From Nocardioides gansuensis (lineage in GTDB: Bacteria; Actinomycetota; Actinomycetes; Propionibacteriales; Nocardioidaceae), in NCBI RefSeq assembly GCF_003076135.1, contig NZ_QDGZ01000001.1, forward strand, positions 744,001-808,000: a DNA stretch of 64,000 nucleotides, read 5' to 3'. The position numbers were made by a program, and so were the translations under genes. The notes under the pieces are model-generated. The model was not told the DNA's origin and ran no database searches. It saw only the letters and a list, made by a program, of their open reading frames with translations. Shown here piece after piece: positions 21,512-28,681 of this stretch. Every line of letters starts with the position of its first letter. Positions within the stretch are counted from its first letter, which is position 1.

Positions 21512-22150
21512 GTGCTGCTCGCCTTCGACACCGCCACGCCACTCGTCACCGTCGCCCTGCACGACGGCTCCGACGTGGTCGCCGAGCGGCTCTCCGTGCG
21601 GCCGATGAAGCACGGGGAGCAGCTCGCCCCGCTCATCGAGGCGGTCCTGGCCGACACCGGACTGGTGCGGCAGGACCTCACCGCCGTCGCCGTGGGCGTG
21701 GGCCCGGGTCCGTTCACCGGGCTGCGGGTCGGCCTGGTCACCGCGCGAACGCTCGGCCACGCGCTCGAGATCCCGGTCTACGGCGTGTGCTCCCTCGACG
21801 TGCTCGCCGTGGAGGCCGTGGACTCCGGCGCCGTCACTGGCGACTTCCTGGTGGCCACGGATGCGCGGCGCAAGGAGGTCTACCTGGCGTCGTACGACGA
21901 GGCGGGCGCGCGCCTGTCGGGGCCGGTGGTGGCCAGGCCCGACACGGTCGCCAGCGAGGCGCCCACCGTGGGGGAGGGTGCGGTGCTCTACCCGGCGGCG
22001 TTCCCGCACGCCGTGGGACCCGTCCGCCCCAGCGCCGGCTGGCTCGCCCGGGTGGTCGCCGAGGAGCGTGCCGAGCTGCTCGACCCCGACCCCCTCTACC
22101 TGCGCCGTCCCGACGTCGAGGCGGCGAGGGCGCCCAAGTCGGTCCTGTGA
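21512..22150 (+). CDS. tsaB: tRNA t6A synthesis protein TsaB
   Basis: A 212-residue ASKHA-fold protein, partner and activator of TsaD. It starts MLLAFDTATPLVTVAL and has GVGPGPFTGLRVGL and DARRKEVYLASYD. GTG 21512 lies seven bases after TAGCCT at 21499-21504 with no ribosome binding site, which argues for a leaderless start and fixes this codon against the longer open frame. It overlaps rimI by four bases (GTGA). Confidence 0.95.
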   Translation: MLLAFDTATPLVTVALHDGSDVVAERLSVRPMKHGEQLAPLIEAVLADTGLVRQDLTAVAVGVGPGPFTGLRVGLVTARTLGHALEIPVYGVCSLDVLAVEAVDSGAVTGDFLVATDARRKEVYLASYDEAGARLSGPVVARPDTVASEAPTVGEGAVLYPAAFPHAVGPVRPSAGWLARVVAEERAELLDPDPLYLRRPDVEAARAPKSVL

Positions 22151-22626
22151 TCCGCTCCGCGACACCGGCCGACATCCCGGCCCTCGCGGCCCTCGAGGCC
22201 GACCTCTTCGGCGTCGACGCCTGGGACGAGAAGGCGCTGGCGGCCGAGCTGACCGCGCCCGGCCGGCACTTCGCGGTCGACGACGGGCTGCGCGGCTACG
22301 TCGTGACGGCGACGGCCGGTGACATCACCGACCTGCTGCGCATCGGGGTGCGCCCCGACTGCCGTCGCGCAGGCCTGGCGTCCGCCCTCCTCGAGGAGGC
22401 CCTCGCCCACACCGGCGAGGCTGACCGGATGCTGCTCGAGGTGTCCGCCGGCAACCGGGGGGCCGTCGCGTTCTACCTCGCCCGCGGCTTCGCGCAGGTC
22501 GACGTGCGACCCCACTACTACCGCGACGGCTCCGACGCGCTCGTGCTGCTGCGCGACCTCCCGCAGAGCGGTGCCTCCCGCACGGGCACGCCATCATCGA
22601 TCCGACACAATGGCGACCATGACTGA
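22147..22626 (+). CDS. rimI: Ribosomal protein S18-alanine N-acetyltransferase family protein
   Basis: A 159-residue GNAT enzyme. The acetyl-CoA-binding loop [22 protein letters not shown] and the C-terminal [23 protein letters not shown] are typical of RimI, which acetylates the N-terminus of ribosomal protein S18 in E. coli. It sits between tsaB and tsaD, a common placement in actinobacteria. The last 20 residues ([19 protein letters not shown]) are beyond the normal domain and overlap the tsaD start. Confidence 0.92.
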   Translation: MIRSATPADIPALAALEADLFGVDAWDEKALAAELTAPGRHFAVDDGLRGYVVTATAGDITDLLRIGVRPDCRRAGLASALLEEALAHTGEADRMLLEVSAGNRGAVAFYLARGFAQVDVRPHYYRDGSDALVLLRDLPQSGASRTGTPSSIRHNGDHD

Positions 22627-23665
22627 CGCGCCGCTCGTGCTGGGGATCGAGACGTCCTGCGACGAGACCGGGGTCGGCATCGTGCGGGGGCACACCCTGC
22701 TGGCCGACGCCGTCGCGAGCAGCGTCGACGAGCACGCCCGCTTCGGCGGGGTGGTGCCGGAGGTCGCGAGCCGGGCCCACCTCGAGGCGATGGTGCCGAC
22801 GATCGAGCGGGCGTGCGAGACCGCCGGTGTGGCCCTGACCGACCTGGACGGCATCGCCGTGACGAGCGGGCCTGGCCTGGCCGGTGCCCTGCTCGTGGGA
22901 GTCGCGAGCGCCAAGGCCCTGTCGATAGCGCTCGGCAAGCCGCTCTACGGCGTCAACCACCTCGCTGCCCACGTGGCCGTCGACCAGCTCGAGCACGGGC
23001 CGCTGCCCGAGCCGTGCCTGGCGATGCTGGTCTCGGGCGGCCACTCCAGCCTGCTGCTGGTCGAGGACGTCACCACGGGTGTCGACCCGCTGGGCGCGAC
23101 GATCGACGACGCGGCAGGGGAGGCGTTCGACAAGGTCGCGCGGCTGCTGGGGCTGCCGTTCCCGGGCGGGCCGCACATCGACCGGGCGGCCGCGAGCGGC
23201 AACGCCGTGGCGATCGACTTCCCCCGCGGGCTCACCAGCCGCCGCGACCTCGAGCGACACAGGTTCGACTTCTCGTTCTCCGGGCTCAAGACCGCGGTGG
23301 CGCGCTGGGTGGAGACCCAGCAGCGGGCCGGCGCGACCATCGACGTGGCCGACGTCGCCGCGTCCTTCCAGGAGGCGGTCTGCGACGTGCTGACGCGCAA
23401 GGCGCTGGACGCCGCGGCGACCCATGGGGTCGAGGACATCCTGATCGGGGGCGGCGTGGCCGCCAACAGCCGGCTGCGGGCGATGGCCGTGGAGCGCGCC
23501 GCCGCGAAAGGACTCCGGGTGCGGGTGCCGAGGCCGGGGCTGTGCACCGACAACGGTGCCATGGTGGCCGCCCTGGGAGCCGAGCTCATGCAGAGAGGTC
23601 GAGCGCCGTCGGCGCTCGACCTCCCTGCAGACTCGTCCCAGCCCGTGACCACCGTGGTGGCCTAG
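22619..23665 (+). CDS. tsaD: tRNA N6-adenosine threonylcarbamoyltransferase TsaD
   Basis: A 348-residue enzyme transferring the threonylcarbamoyl group to tRNA A37. It begins [20 protein letters not shown] and has the iron-binding motif NHLAAH and [13 protein letters not shown] 22619 is chosen; an in-frame ATG at 22610 (MATMTDAP) is an equal alternative since neither has a clear ribosome binding site. It ends the tsa block and converges, seven bases apart, on the low-complexity gene at 23673. Confidence 0.97.
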   Translation: MTDAPLVLGIETSCDETGVGIVRGHTLLADAVASSVDEHARFGGVVPEVASRAHLEAMVPTIERACETAGVALTDLDGIAVTSGPGLAGALLVGVASAKALSIALGKPLYGVNHLAAHVAVDQLEHGPLPEPCLAMLVSGGHSSLLLVEDVTTGVDPLGATIDDAAGEAFDKVARLLGLPFPGGPHIDRAAASGNAVAIDFPRGLTSRRDLERHRFDFSFSGLKTAVARWVETQQRAGATIDVADVAASFQEAVCDVLTRKALDAAATHGVEDILIGGGVAANSRLRAMAVERAAAKGLRVRVPRPGLCTDNGAMVAALGAELMQRGRAPSALDLPADSSQPVTTVVA

Positions 23666-23672
23666 GTCCGGG

Positions 23673-25064
23673 TCACCTCAGGACGCCGGGACCGCCGTCC
23701 TCGTCGCTGAGCCAGTCCTGCTCGAAGACCATCGCGTCCCGCTGGTCCTGCTCGCGCTCGTCCTTCTTGCCGCCGCGGCGACCGGCAGCGCCGGCGCCGG
23801 CACCGGCAGCGCCCCGGCCGCCGGCCTTGCCTGCGCCTCCGCGACCACCGGCCTTGCCGGCCGCGCCCGCGGCTCCGGCGCGGCCTGCCGCACCTGCGGC
23901 TCCGGCGCGGCCGGCTGCACCGGCCCGGCCGGCAGCGGCACGGCCGGCGGCGTTGGCGGCCGCGCTGCGGGACAGCGAGCTGGCACCGCCAGCCCGGCTG
24001 GTGGCGCCGATGCCCTTGACCCCGGACGAGCGCAGGCTGGAAGCGCCCGAGATCGCGCCCTTGATGGCACCCCCGATGGCACCGCCGCCCAGTGCTGCCG
24101 CGGCCACGCCGCCGGCACCGACACCGCCTGAGGTGCTCGGGGCGCCCGGTGCGCCCACGGGGCCACTGGGGTTGTAGTCGGTGCCACCCTGGGGGGCACC
24201 GCCGTAGGTGGTCGTCGGGCCGTCGCCAGGGCCGTTCGGCGGTTGCGGGTGCGGCGGCCAGTCCGTCGGGTTGGGCGGCGGCCACTCCGGTGGCACCGGA
24301 TCGAAGTGGGGCGGCCTCGGCGGCGGCGGGTCGTCGTGGTCCTTCGGCGGCGGGGGCTCGTCGTCGTGGTCCTTCGGCGGGGGAATATCCGTCACGTCCC
24401 GAGGCGGCGGCGGAGTGGTGGTGGTGCCGGGACCAGGCGGGACACCGCCGGGTCCACCGGGGCCGGTTGGGCCGCCGGGGCCGCCGGGGATGTTCGCCGG
24501 CTCGGTGGGGTCGGGCATCCCGTGGATCGCCTTCATCGGCGGGATGGCGTCGATGAACGCACCGTCCAGCTTGGTCGTCCACGTCGAGGCGGCCGACTCC
24601 TGCTGGCTGTACGCCTGCTGGTACGCCGCCTGCTGCGAGTCGGCCTTCGTCTTGGCCTTGCCCTCGGCCTCGATCTCTTCTGGCGTCGGCTGGACGCCCG
24701 GGGTCCGGTTCGGCGGCACGTACGGCGGCGGCGCCTGTAGGTCCTCCATCGAGTCGAGCGCCGCCCGGGCGTTCTTGATGACGCCCGACACGTGCTCGAG
24801 GGCCTCTCCGCCGGCCGCGAGCTTCTCCGACTTCGCCCGCATGCCCTTGGAGCTCTTCAGCAAGGCATCGTGGAGGGCGTTCGCGGTCTCGCTCTGCTGA
24901 CCGAGGATGTCACGGACGTTGGGCGCGCCCTGGGCCAAGCCGTCGGCGATGAGCCCGAGCGCCTCGGCCTTCTGCTTCCAGTCCGTGCCCGAGTCGCTGA
25001 TGGCGGAATGGCGCTCGCCGTACAGGTACTTCTCGAGCTGCAGGCGCTCAGGTCCCTTGGTCAT
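23673..25064 (-). CDS. Low-complexity protein with helical N-terminal domain, ESX/PPE-like candidate
   Basis: 463 residues, function not recognised. Residues about 1-130 look like a helical bundle without a signal peptide (DWKQKAEALGLIADGLAQGAPNV, then long Ala/Lys/Glu-rich helices). Then come a Pro-rich stretch (about 130-290) with collagen-like GGPGGPTGPGGPGG and two PPPKDHDD units, a Gly/Ala segment with a possible hydrophobic helix, an Arg/Lys-Ala-Gly repeat tail, and an acidic end VFEQDWLSDEDGGPGVLR. This arrangement, and the translational coupling to a small helical W-containing protein, resembles actinobacterial ESX (type VII) substrates or their partners. That is inference: no EccC, EccD or mycosin gene is in the window. 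Confidence 0.75.
   Translation of the reverse strand: MTKGPERLQLEKYLYGERHSAISDSGTDWKQKAEALGLIADGLAQGAPNVRDILGQQSETANALHDALLKSSKGMRAKSEKLAAGGEALEHVSGVIKNARAALDSMEDLQAPPPYVPPNRTPGVQPTPEEIEAEGKAKTKADSQQAAYQQAYSQQESAASTWTTKLDGAFIDAIPPMKAIHGMPDPTEPANIPGGPGGPTGPGGPGGVPPGPGTTTTPPPPRDVTDIPPPKDHDDEPPPPKDHDDPPPPRPPHFDPVPPEWPPPNPTDWPPHPQPPNGPGDGPTTTYGGAPQGGTDYNPSGPVGAPGAPSTSGGVGAGGVAAAALGGGAIGGAIKGAISGASSLRSSGVKGIGATSRAGGASSLSRSAAANAAGRAAAGRAGAAGRAGAAGAAGRAGAAGAAGKAGGRGGAGKAGGRGAAGAGAGAAGRRGGKKDEREQDQRDAMVFEQDWLSDEDGGPGVLR
23775..23970 (-). repeat. Coding repeat of Ala-Gly-Arg/Lys units
   Basis: This stretch encodes about 65 residues of units such as GRAGAAGRAGAAGAAG and GKAGGRGGAGKAGG near the C-terminus of the protein at 23673-25064. 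The DNA is a run of imperfect GGCCGGC/GCCTGC-type repeats and could vary in length between strains by slippage. Confidence 0.75.
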
Positions 25065-25537
25065 GAGTCGCCTCCCGCCGGAGTTGGCGCCGCACACGCA
25101 GCGGCGTTGAACGTCGGCGAGGAGATGCACTCCGTCGAGGTGGCCAGGTTCGAGTAGGTCACGCCGTCGTTCTCGTCGATCCCCGTCACGTCCTTGGCAT
25201 AGGCCTCGAGCTGGGTGCCGAGGTGCCGCAGGTTGTCGGCCATGCCCTCGAACGCCTCGATGACCACTTCGTGCGCCAGGTTGGCGTTGGTGGCCAAGCG
25301 GTAGCCCCCCGAGTGAGAGTCGCCGAACCAGGTGGGCTCGAGTCCCATCGGCTTGGCGGCTGCGAGCTTGTCGGCGTCGAGCTCCAGGGAGTCCAGGATC
25401 TCCTTGATCTCGGGGGTGATCGTGACCCCCGCGACGGTGAGCGCGTTCTTCACCAGGTTGATGTCTGCGAGCAGCATGTCGTCCCCGTTCCCGGCCCGAG
25501 AGCCGTCTAAACCCCCATCAGGGAATTTCATCGTCAT
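25061..25537 (-). CDS. Small helical protein, WXG100/ESX-like candidate
   Basis: 158 residues with no signal peptide. It has an N-terminal helical part (ADINLVKNALTVAG; EILDSLELDADKLAAA), a turn with Trp and Gly (TWFGDSHSGGYRL), then a long helix (AHEVVIEAFEGMADNLRHLGTQLEAYAKDV) and an unstructured Ser/Thr/Ala tail with two cysteines. This helix-turn-helix layout is what WXG100-like ESX proteins look like, but the classic WXG spacing is not exact. It overlaps the following gene by four bases, so the two are one operon. The start is uncertain: ATG 25537, or 25477 (MLLADIN). Confidence 0.7.
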   Translation of the reverse strand: MTMKFPDGGLDGSRAGNGDDMLLADINLVKNALTVAGVTITPEIKEILDSLELDADKLAAAKPMGLEPTWFGDSHSGGYRLATNANLAHEVVIEAFEGMADNLRHLGTQLEAYAKDVTGIDENDGVTYSNLATSTECISSPTFNAAACAAPTPAGGDS

Positions 25538-25578
25538 CCACTACGGTGACGTCTGTCCAAATCGGGTTGGAGGCTTGT

Positions 25579-26184
25579 ATGAAGTCAGTCTTGCTGGCGG
25601 GACTGTCCGTGCTCCTGTTCGTGGCGGGCGCGTGCAGCGAGCAGGATCCGGCGGCTGGAGAGCCGACCGTGACGCCGTCATCGAGCCCGTCCGCAGCCTC
25701 CGAAGAGCCTGCATCGTCCGAGTCGCAGACTCCGGTGCCATCGGCAGTCGCTCCGGCAGACGGTCGCCGGATCAATCTCGAGCACGCGACGGTGCACATC
25801 CCCACGGGCTGGGACGTCGATGAGTCGATGCTCACGGAACACATCGCGTCCACGGGATCGCGTGCCGACGTGGCGGCGAACAGGTTTGCCGTCGCTGTGC
25901 TCGGCACCTACGGAGCAACTCTCGACGAGGCTGCCAAGGCCATCATCAAGCAGAACAAGGGTCGCGTCGCCTACGAGCGGCTACCAGACTTCGAGCTCGA
26001 CGGGATCCGCGCCACCCACCTGGAGGGCAAGGGGATCTCGCAGAACAAGGACTACTTCGTGCGGATGGCGTCGCACTACGCGGGCGTCACCTACAACATC
26101 GGCTTCGGTTTCGACCCCGAGGTCTCGGAGGAGGAGCGGGACCAGGTCATGGACTCGATCCTCGCCAGCTGGACCTGGAAGTGA
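25579..26184 (+). CDS. Lipoprotein of unknown function (first of a tandem pair)
   Basis: 201 residues. A signal peptide ends in FVAGAC, a slightly unusual lipobox, followed by a Ser/Pro/Glu-rich linker (about 20-65) and a compact domain of about 135 residues (GRRINLEHATVHIPTGWDV to MDSILASWTWK). The ATG at 25579 has an excellent TTGGAGG site. It is divergent from the ESX-like operon and 29 bases ahead of a second lipoprotein of the same layout whose end (MESIFASMEWD) is alike, so the two are probably paralogues. Function unknown. Confidence 0.85.
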   Translation: MKSVLLAGLSVLLFVAGACSEQDPAAGEPTVTPSSSPSAASEEPASSESQTPVPSAVAPADGRRINLEHATVHIPTGWDVDESMLTEHIASTGSRADVAANRFAVAVLGTYGATLDEAAKAIIKQNKGRVAYERLPDFELDGIRATHLEGKGISQNKDYFVRMASHYAGVTYNIGFGFDPEVSEEERDQVMDSILASWTWK

Positions 26185-26213
26185 CAGCCGCCTGACGGCT
26201 TGGACGGGGACCC

Positions 26214-26798
26214 ATGAGGGGATCGATGGCGGCGACGGCCGCCTGCGTGGTGCTGCTGGGCGGCTGTACGTCGGGTGGTGCCGACGGGCCACCGGCGGGT
26301 GTGCCCGGCGGAGAGACAGCGACTACGGAAGCCGACTCGGTGGCGCCCACGAGTGAGCCCAACGAGGGCACACCGTCGGTCGAGCCGGCCGACGGAAAGC
26401 TCTACGAGATGGAGTCGTCGCGATTCCGGCTGCCGAAGAAGTGGTATGTCACGTCTGGTTCTGCGTCAGGCCAGATGGCTGCCTATGCGCTCCCCTCCCT
26501 GACGATGACGGCCCGCGACTGGCCGGACCTAGCGAGCGAGACGGAGTACATGGCCGCCGAGACACTCAAGGAGCGCCAGAAGGGCGGGAAGTACCGTCGG
26601 GTCGAGGACATCGAGCTCCCGATCTGCAGCGCCTACCAGATCGTGGGGCACAACCGTGCCGACGATGAGTACGAGATCGTCGTGGGTTGCACCGCGCGGG
26701 GAAGGCAGTATCACTACTCGTTCGCCACTGGTGAAGGTGGCGACGAGGTGATCCGTCCTGTCATGGAGTCGATCTTCGCGTCGATGGAATGGGACTGA
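26214..26798 (+). CDS. Lipoprotein of unknown function (second of a tandem pair)
   Basis: 194 residues. The lipobox is LLGGC near residue 18, followed by a Gly/Thr/Glu-rich linker and a domain that shares its start (FRLPKKWYVTSG, compare VHIPTGWDVDES) and end (PVMESIFASMEWD) with the upstream lipoprotein. Two cysteines (LPICSAYQIV, VVGCTARG) could form a disulfide outside the membrane. It follows 29 bases after its neighbour and converges on the propeller gene at 26839. Function unknown. Confidence 0.83.
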   Translation: MRGSMAATAACVVLLGGCTSGGADGPPAGVPGGETATTEADSVAPTSEPNEGTPSVEPADGKLYEMESSRFRLPKKWYVTSGSASGQMAAYALPSLTMTARDWPDLASETEYMAAETLKERQKGGKYRRVEDIELPICSAYQIVGHNRADDEYEIVVGCTARGRQYHYSFATGEGGDEVIRPVMESIFASMEWD

Positions 26799-26838
26799 CC
26801 AGGACTTGGCGTCACTGCAGATGGGCTGAAGCGGGACC

Positions 26839-28029
26839 TCACTGCTCCACCAGGATGAACGGGGACTCGGCGTAGTCGGGCGACTTGCGTGGCTCGGCCG
26901 CCTGCTCCACGGATCCGTCCAGGCCAACGCGGTAGAGCCGCCAGAGGCCGTCGGCGAAGGAGTGGTGCGCGACCAGCAGGTGGGTGGCGTCCTCCCAGAT
27001 GCGGTAGTTCACGAACCCGTCGCCGGCGTCGTACTGCACCTGACGCCCGCCGCTCCCCGTGTCGAGGATCGCGACCATCGACTGGCCGGCGCCGTCCTGG
27101 TAGGCGTCGCTCGCCATCACCCAGGCGCCGTCGGGCGAGAAGGCCTCGAGCGAGGTCTCGCACGTCTCCCACTTCCGGGCGCCCCCCTCGAACACCGCGC
27201 TGCAGAAGGTCAGCTCGATCGAGTCGGCAGCCGTCAGCCCTGCGACCAGCCGGTCACCGTGGGCGTCGCTGATGCTCAGTACGTCGGTGACCGGCCTGGT
27301 CACGTTGCCGTCGAGGTCCACCCGGCCCATGCCTCCTTCGGGGCCGGGCGCGCTGTAGTAGATCGCGCAGCCGTCGGGGCAGCCGTCGGCACCGTTGACC
27401 GCGGTGAGCATGCCGTAGGGGACGTCTGCCTCGATCGTGGTCGTGGCCTCAGCGGTGCGGACCTGGATCGGACCGTGCTCACCCCCCAGGGCGTAGGCGA
27501 TCACCGAGCCGTCCTCGTTGGCGACGACCGGTCCCTCCATCGGGGTGGAGGCCAAGACCTCGCCGGACTCGTCGAGCTCGTCCATCCTCTTGAAGCCGGT
27601 CTCGTCGTCGTTCCAGACGGCCAGGACGTCGCCCGCCACCAGGTGCACCGAGACGTATGGCCGCTCGGTCGCGATGGTGGTGCCGTCGGGTAGGTGGATG
27701 GTCCGGCCCTCGATCCAGGCGACGCGCGGGGCCTCGCCGACAGGGGCGTCGGGCGACAGCACCACCTGCTCGGCGACCGGCGTCGGCACCGGCGTCACGG
27801 GCATGGGCTCTTCGGCCCGCCGTGCGTCGCCGCCGGAGAAGATCGCCACTGGCACGATCACCGCGGCAGCGGCCAGCAGGCCGGCCCCGGTCGCGAGGCG
27901 CCGGTTGCGGCGGATCGACCGGGCCTTGCCGGTCACGTCGTGCAGCGTCAGCGGAGCGTCGGCCAGGTGGTCCACGCGCCCCCGCAGGGTGGCCGCCAGC
28001 TCGCGCTCGAGCTCGTCGTGGGTGTTCAT
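26839..28029 (-). CDS. Single-pass membrane protein with beta-propeller-like outer domain, probable partner of the adjacent sigma factor
   Basis: 396 residues: a cytoplasmic N-terminus of about 45 residues (HDELERELAATLRGRVDHLADAPLTLHD), one transmembrane helix (about 47-65, GAGLLAAAAVIVPVAIFSGG), and a large outer domain with repeated beta strands (RVAWIEGRTIHLPDG, SVIAYALGG, GAWVMASDAY), as in propellers. It is translationally coupled (ATGA overlap) to the SigE-family sigma gene, the usual place of an anti-sigma factor. I see no zinc-binding anti-sigma motif (HXXXCXXC), so the regulatory role is inferred from context only. The ATG at 28029 is set by the overlap. Confidence 0.8.
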   Translation of the reverse strand: MNTHDELERELAATLRGRVDHLADAPLTLHDVTGKARSIRRNRRLATGAGLLAAAAVIVPVAIFSGGDARRAEEPMPVTPVPTPVAEQVVLSPDAPVGEAPRVAWIEGRTIHLPDGTTIATERPYVSVHLVAGDVLAVWNDDETGFKRMDELDESGEVLASTPMEGPVVANEDGSVIAYALGGEHGPIQVRTAEATTTIEADVPYGMLTAVNGADGCPDGCAIYYSAPGPEGGMGRVDLDGNVTRPVTDVLSISDAHGDRLVAGLTAADSIELTFCSAVFEGGARKWETCETSLEAFSPDGAWVMASDAYQDGAGQSMVAILDTGSGGRQVQYDAGDGFVNYRIWEDATHLLVAHHSFADGLWRLYRVGLDGSVEQAAEPRKSPDYAESPFILVEQ

Positions 28030-28553
28030 CGCTCCTCCTCCCGGGGATCGCTGGCTCGTGGGTCGAGTGACCGGGGTGCGCGCTGCCGCAGCGCGGCCAG
28101 CGCCCTGCTGGCCTGCGACTTCACGGTGCCGACGGAGACGCCCAGGGCGGCGGCGATCTCCGCCTCGCTGAGGTCCTCGTAGTAGCGGAGCACGATCACG
28201 CTGCGCTGCTTCGGCGGCAGCGTCTGGACGAAGTCCCACAGCTCGCCGCGCAGCCCCTCGTCGTACTCGTCGACGTGCGGCGCCTCCGGCAGCGTCTCGG
28301 TCGTGTGCTCCTTGCGCTTCCACGCGCGGCGCCACAGCGAGTTGTGCTCGTTGACCAGGATCCGCCGCGCATAGCCGTCCACCGCCCCGTGGTCGCGCAG
28401 CTTGTCCCACGAGAGGTAGAGCTTGGCCAGCGCCGTCTGGACGAGGTCCTCGGCGGAAGCGCGGTCACCCGTGAGCAGGTATGCCGTGCGGAGCAGGGCA
28501 GGCTGTCGCGCAGCCATGTACGACGAGAACTGCTCGTCCCTGCTACGCGACAT
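28026..28553 (-). CDS. SigE-family (ECF-like) RNA polymerase sigma factor
   Basis: 175 residues. Region 2 is RTAYLLTGDRASAEDLVQTALAKLY (core and -10 binding) and region 4 is RSVIVLRYYEDLSEAEIAAALGVSVGTVKSQASRAL (-35 binding helix-turn-helix). The N-terminus RDEQFSSYMAARQPALLRTA is typical of the SigE family of actinobacterial sigma factors. The ATG at 28553 has GGGAGAC upstream; the frame is open to 28736 but that part is proline-rich and unlike the family. It is first in an operon with the membrane protein at 26839. Confidence 0.93.
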   Translation of the reverse strand: MSRSRDEQFSSYMAARQPALLRTAYLLTGDRASAEDLVQTALAKLYLSWDKLRDHGAVDGYARRILVNEHNSLWRRAWKRKEHTTETLPEAPHVDEYDEGLRGELWDFVQTLPPKQRSVIVLRYYEDLSEAEIAAALGVSVGTVKSQASRALAALRQRAPRSLDPRASDPREEER

Positions 28554-28574
28554 CAGGTCTCCCGCGACCACGCT

Positions 28575-28591
28575 CGTTGTTCCGGACAACG
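28575..28591. promoter_or_regulatory. Palindrome upstream of the sigma factor gene
   Basis: CGTTGT-TCCGG-ACAACG is a 6-bp-arm inverted repeat 22 bases upstream of the sigma start. Read on the minus strand it contains GGAAC, the core of many extracytoplasmic sigma -35 elements, so it may be a self-regulated promoter or an operator. The evidence is weak. Confidence 0.35.
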
Positions 28592-28681
28592 CTCCACCTC
28601 CTATCCAATCGCTGTGAGGACGCGAGGTGGGGGAGTTGGGTTGCATCGGGGTGCCCGGTGGCGTGCTGCGAGGATGGTCGG

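Noticed and set aside
23775-23970. CRISPR-like repeat array
   Set aside because: The repeats are imperfect, vary in length and translate into regular Ala-Gly-Arg units in frame with the gene, so they are coding low complexity.
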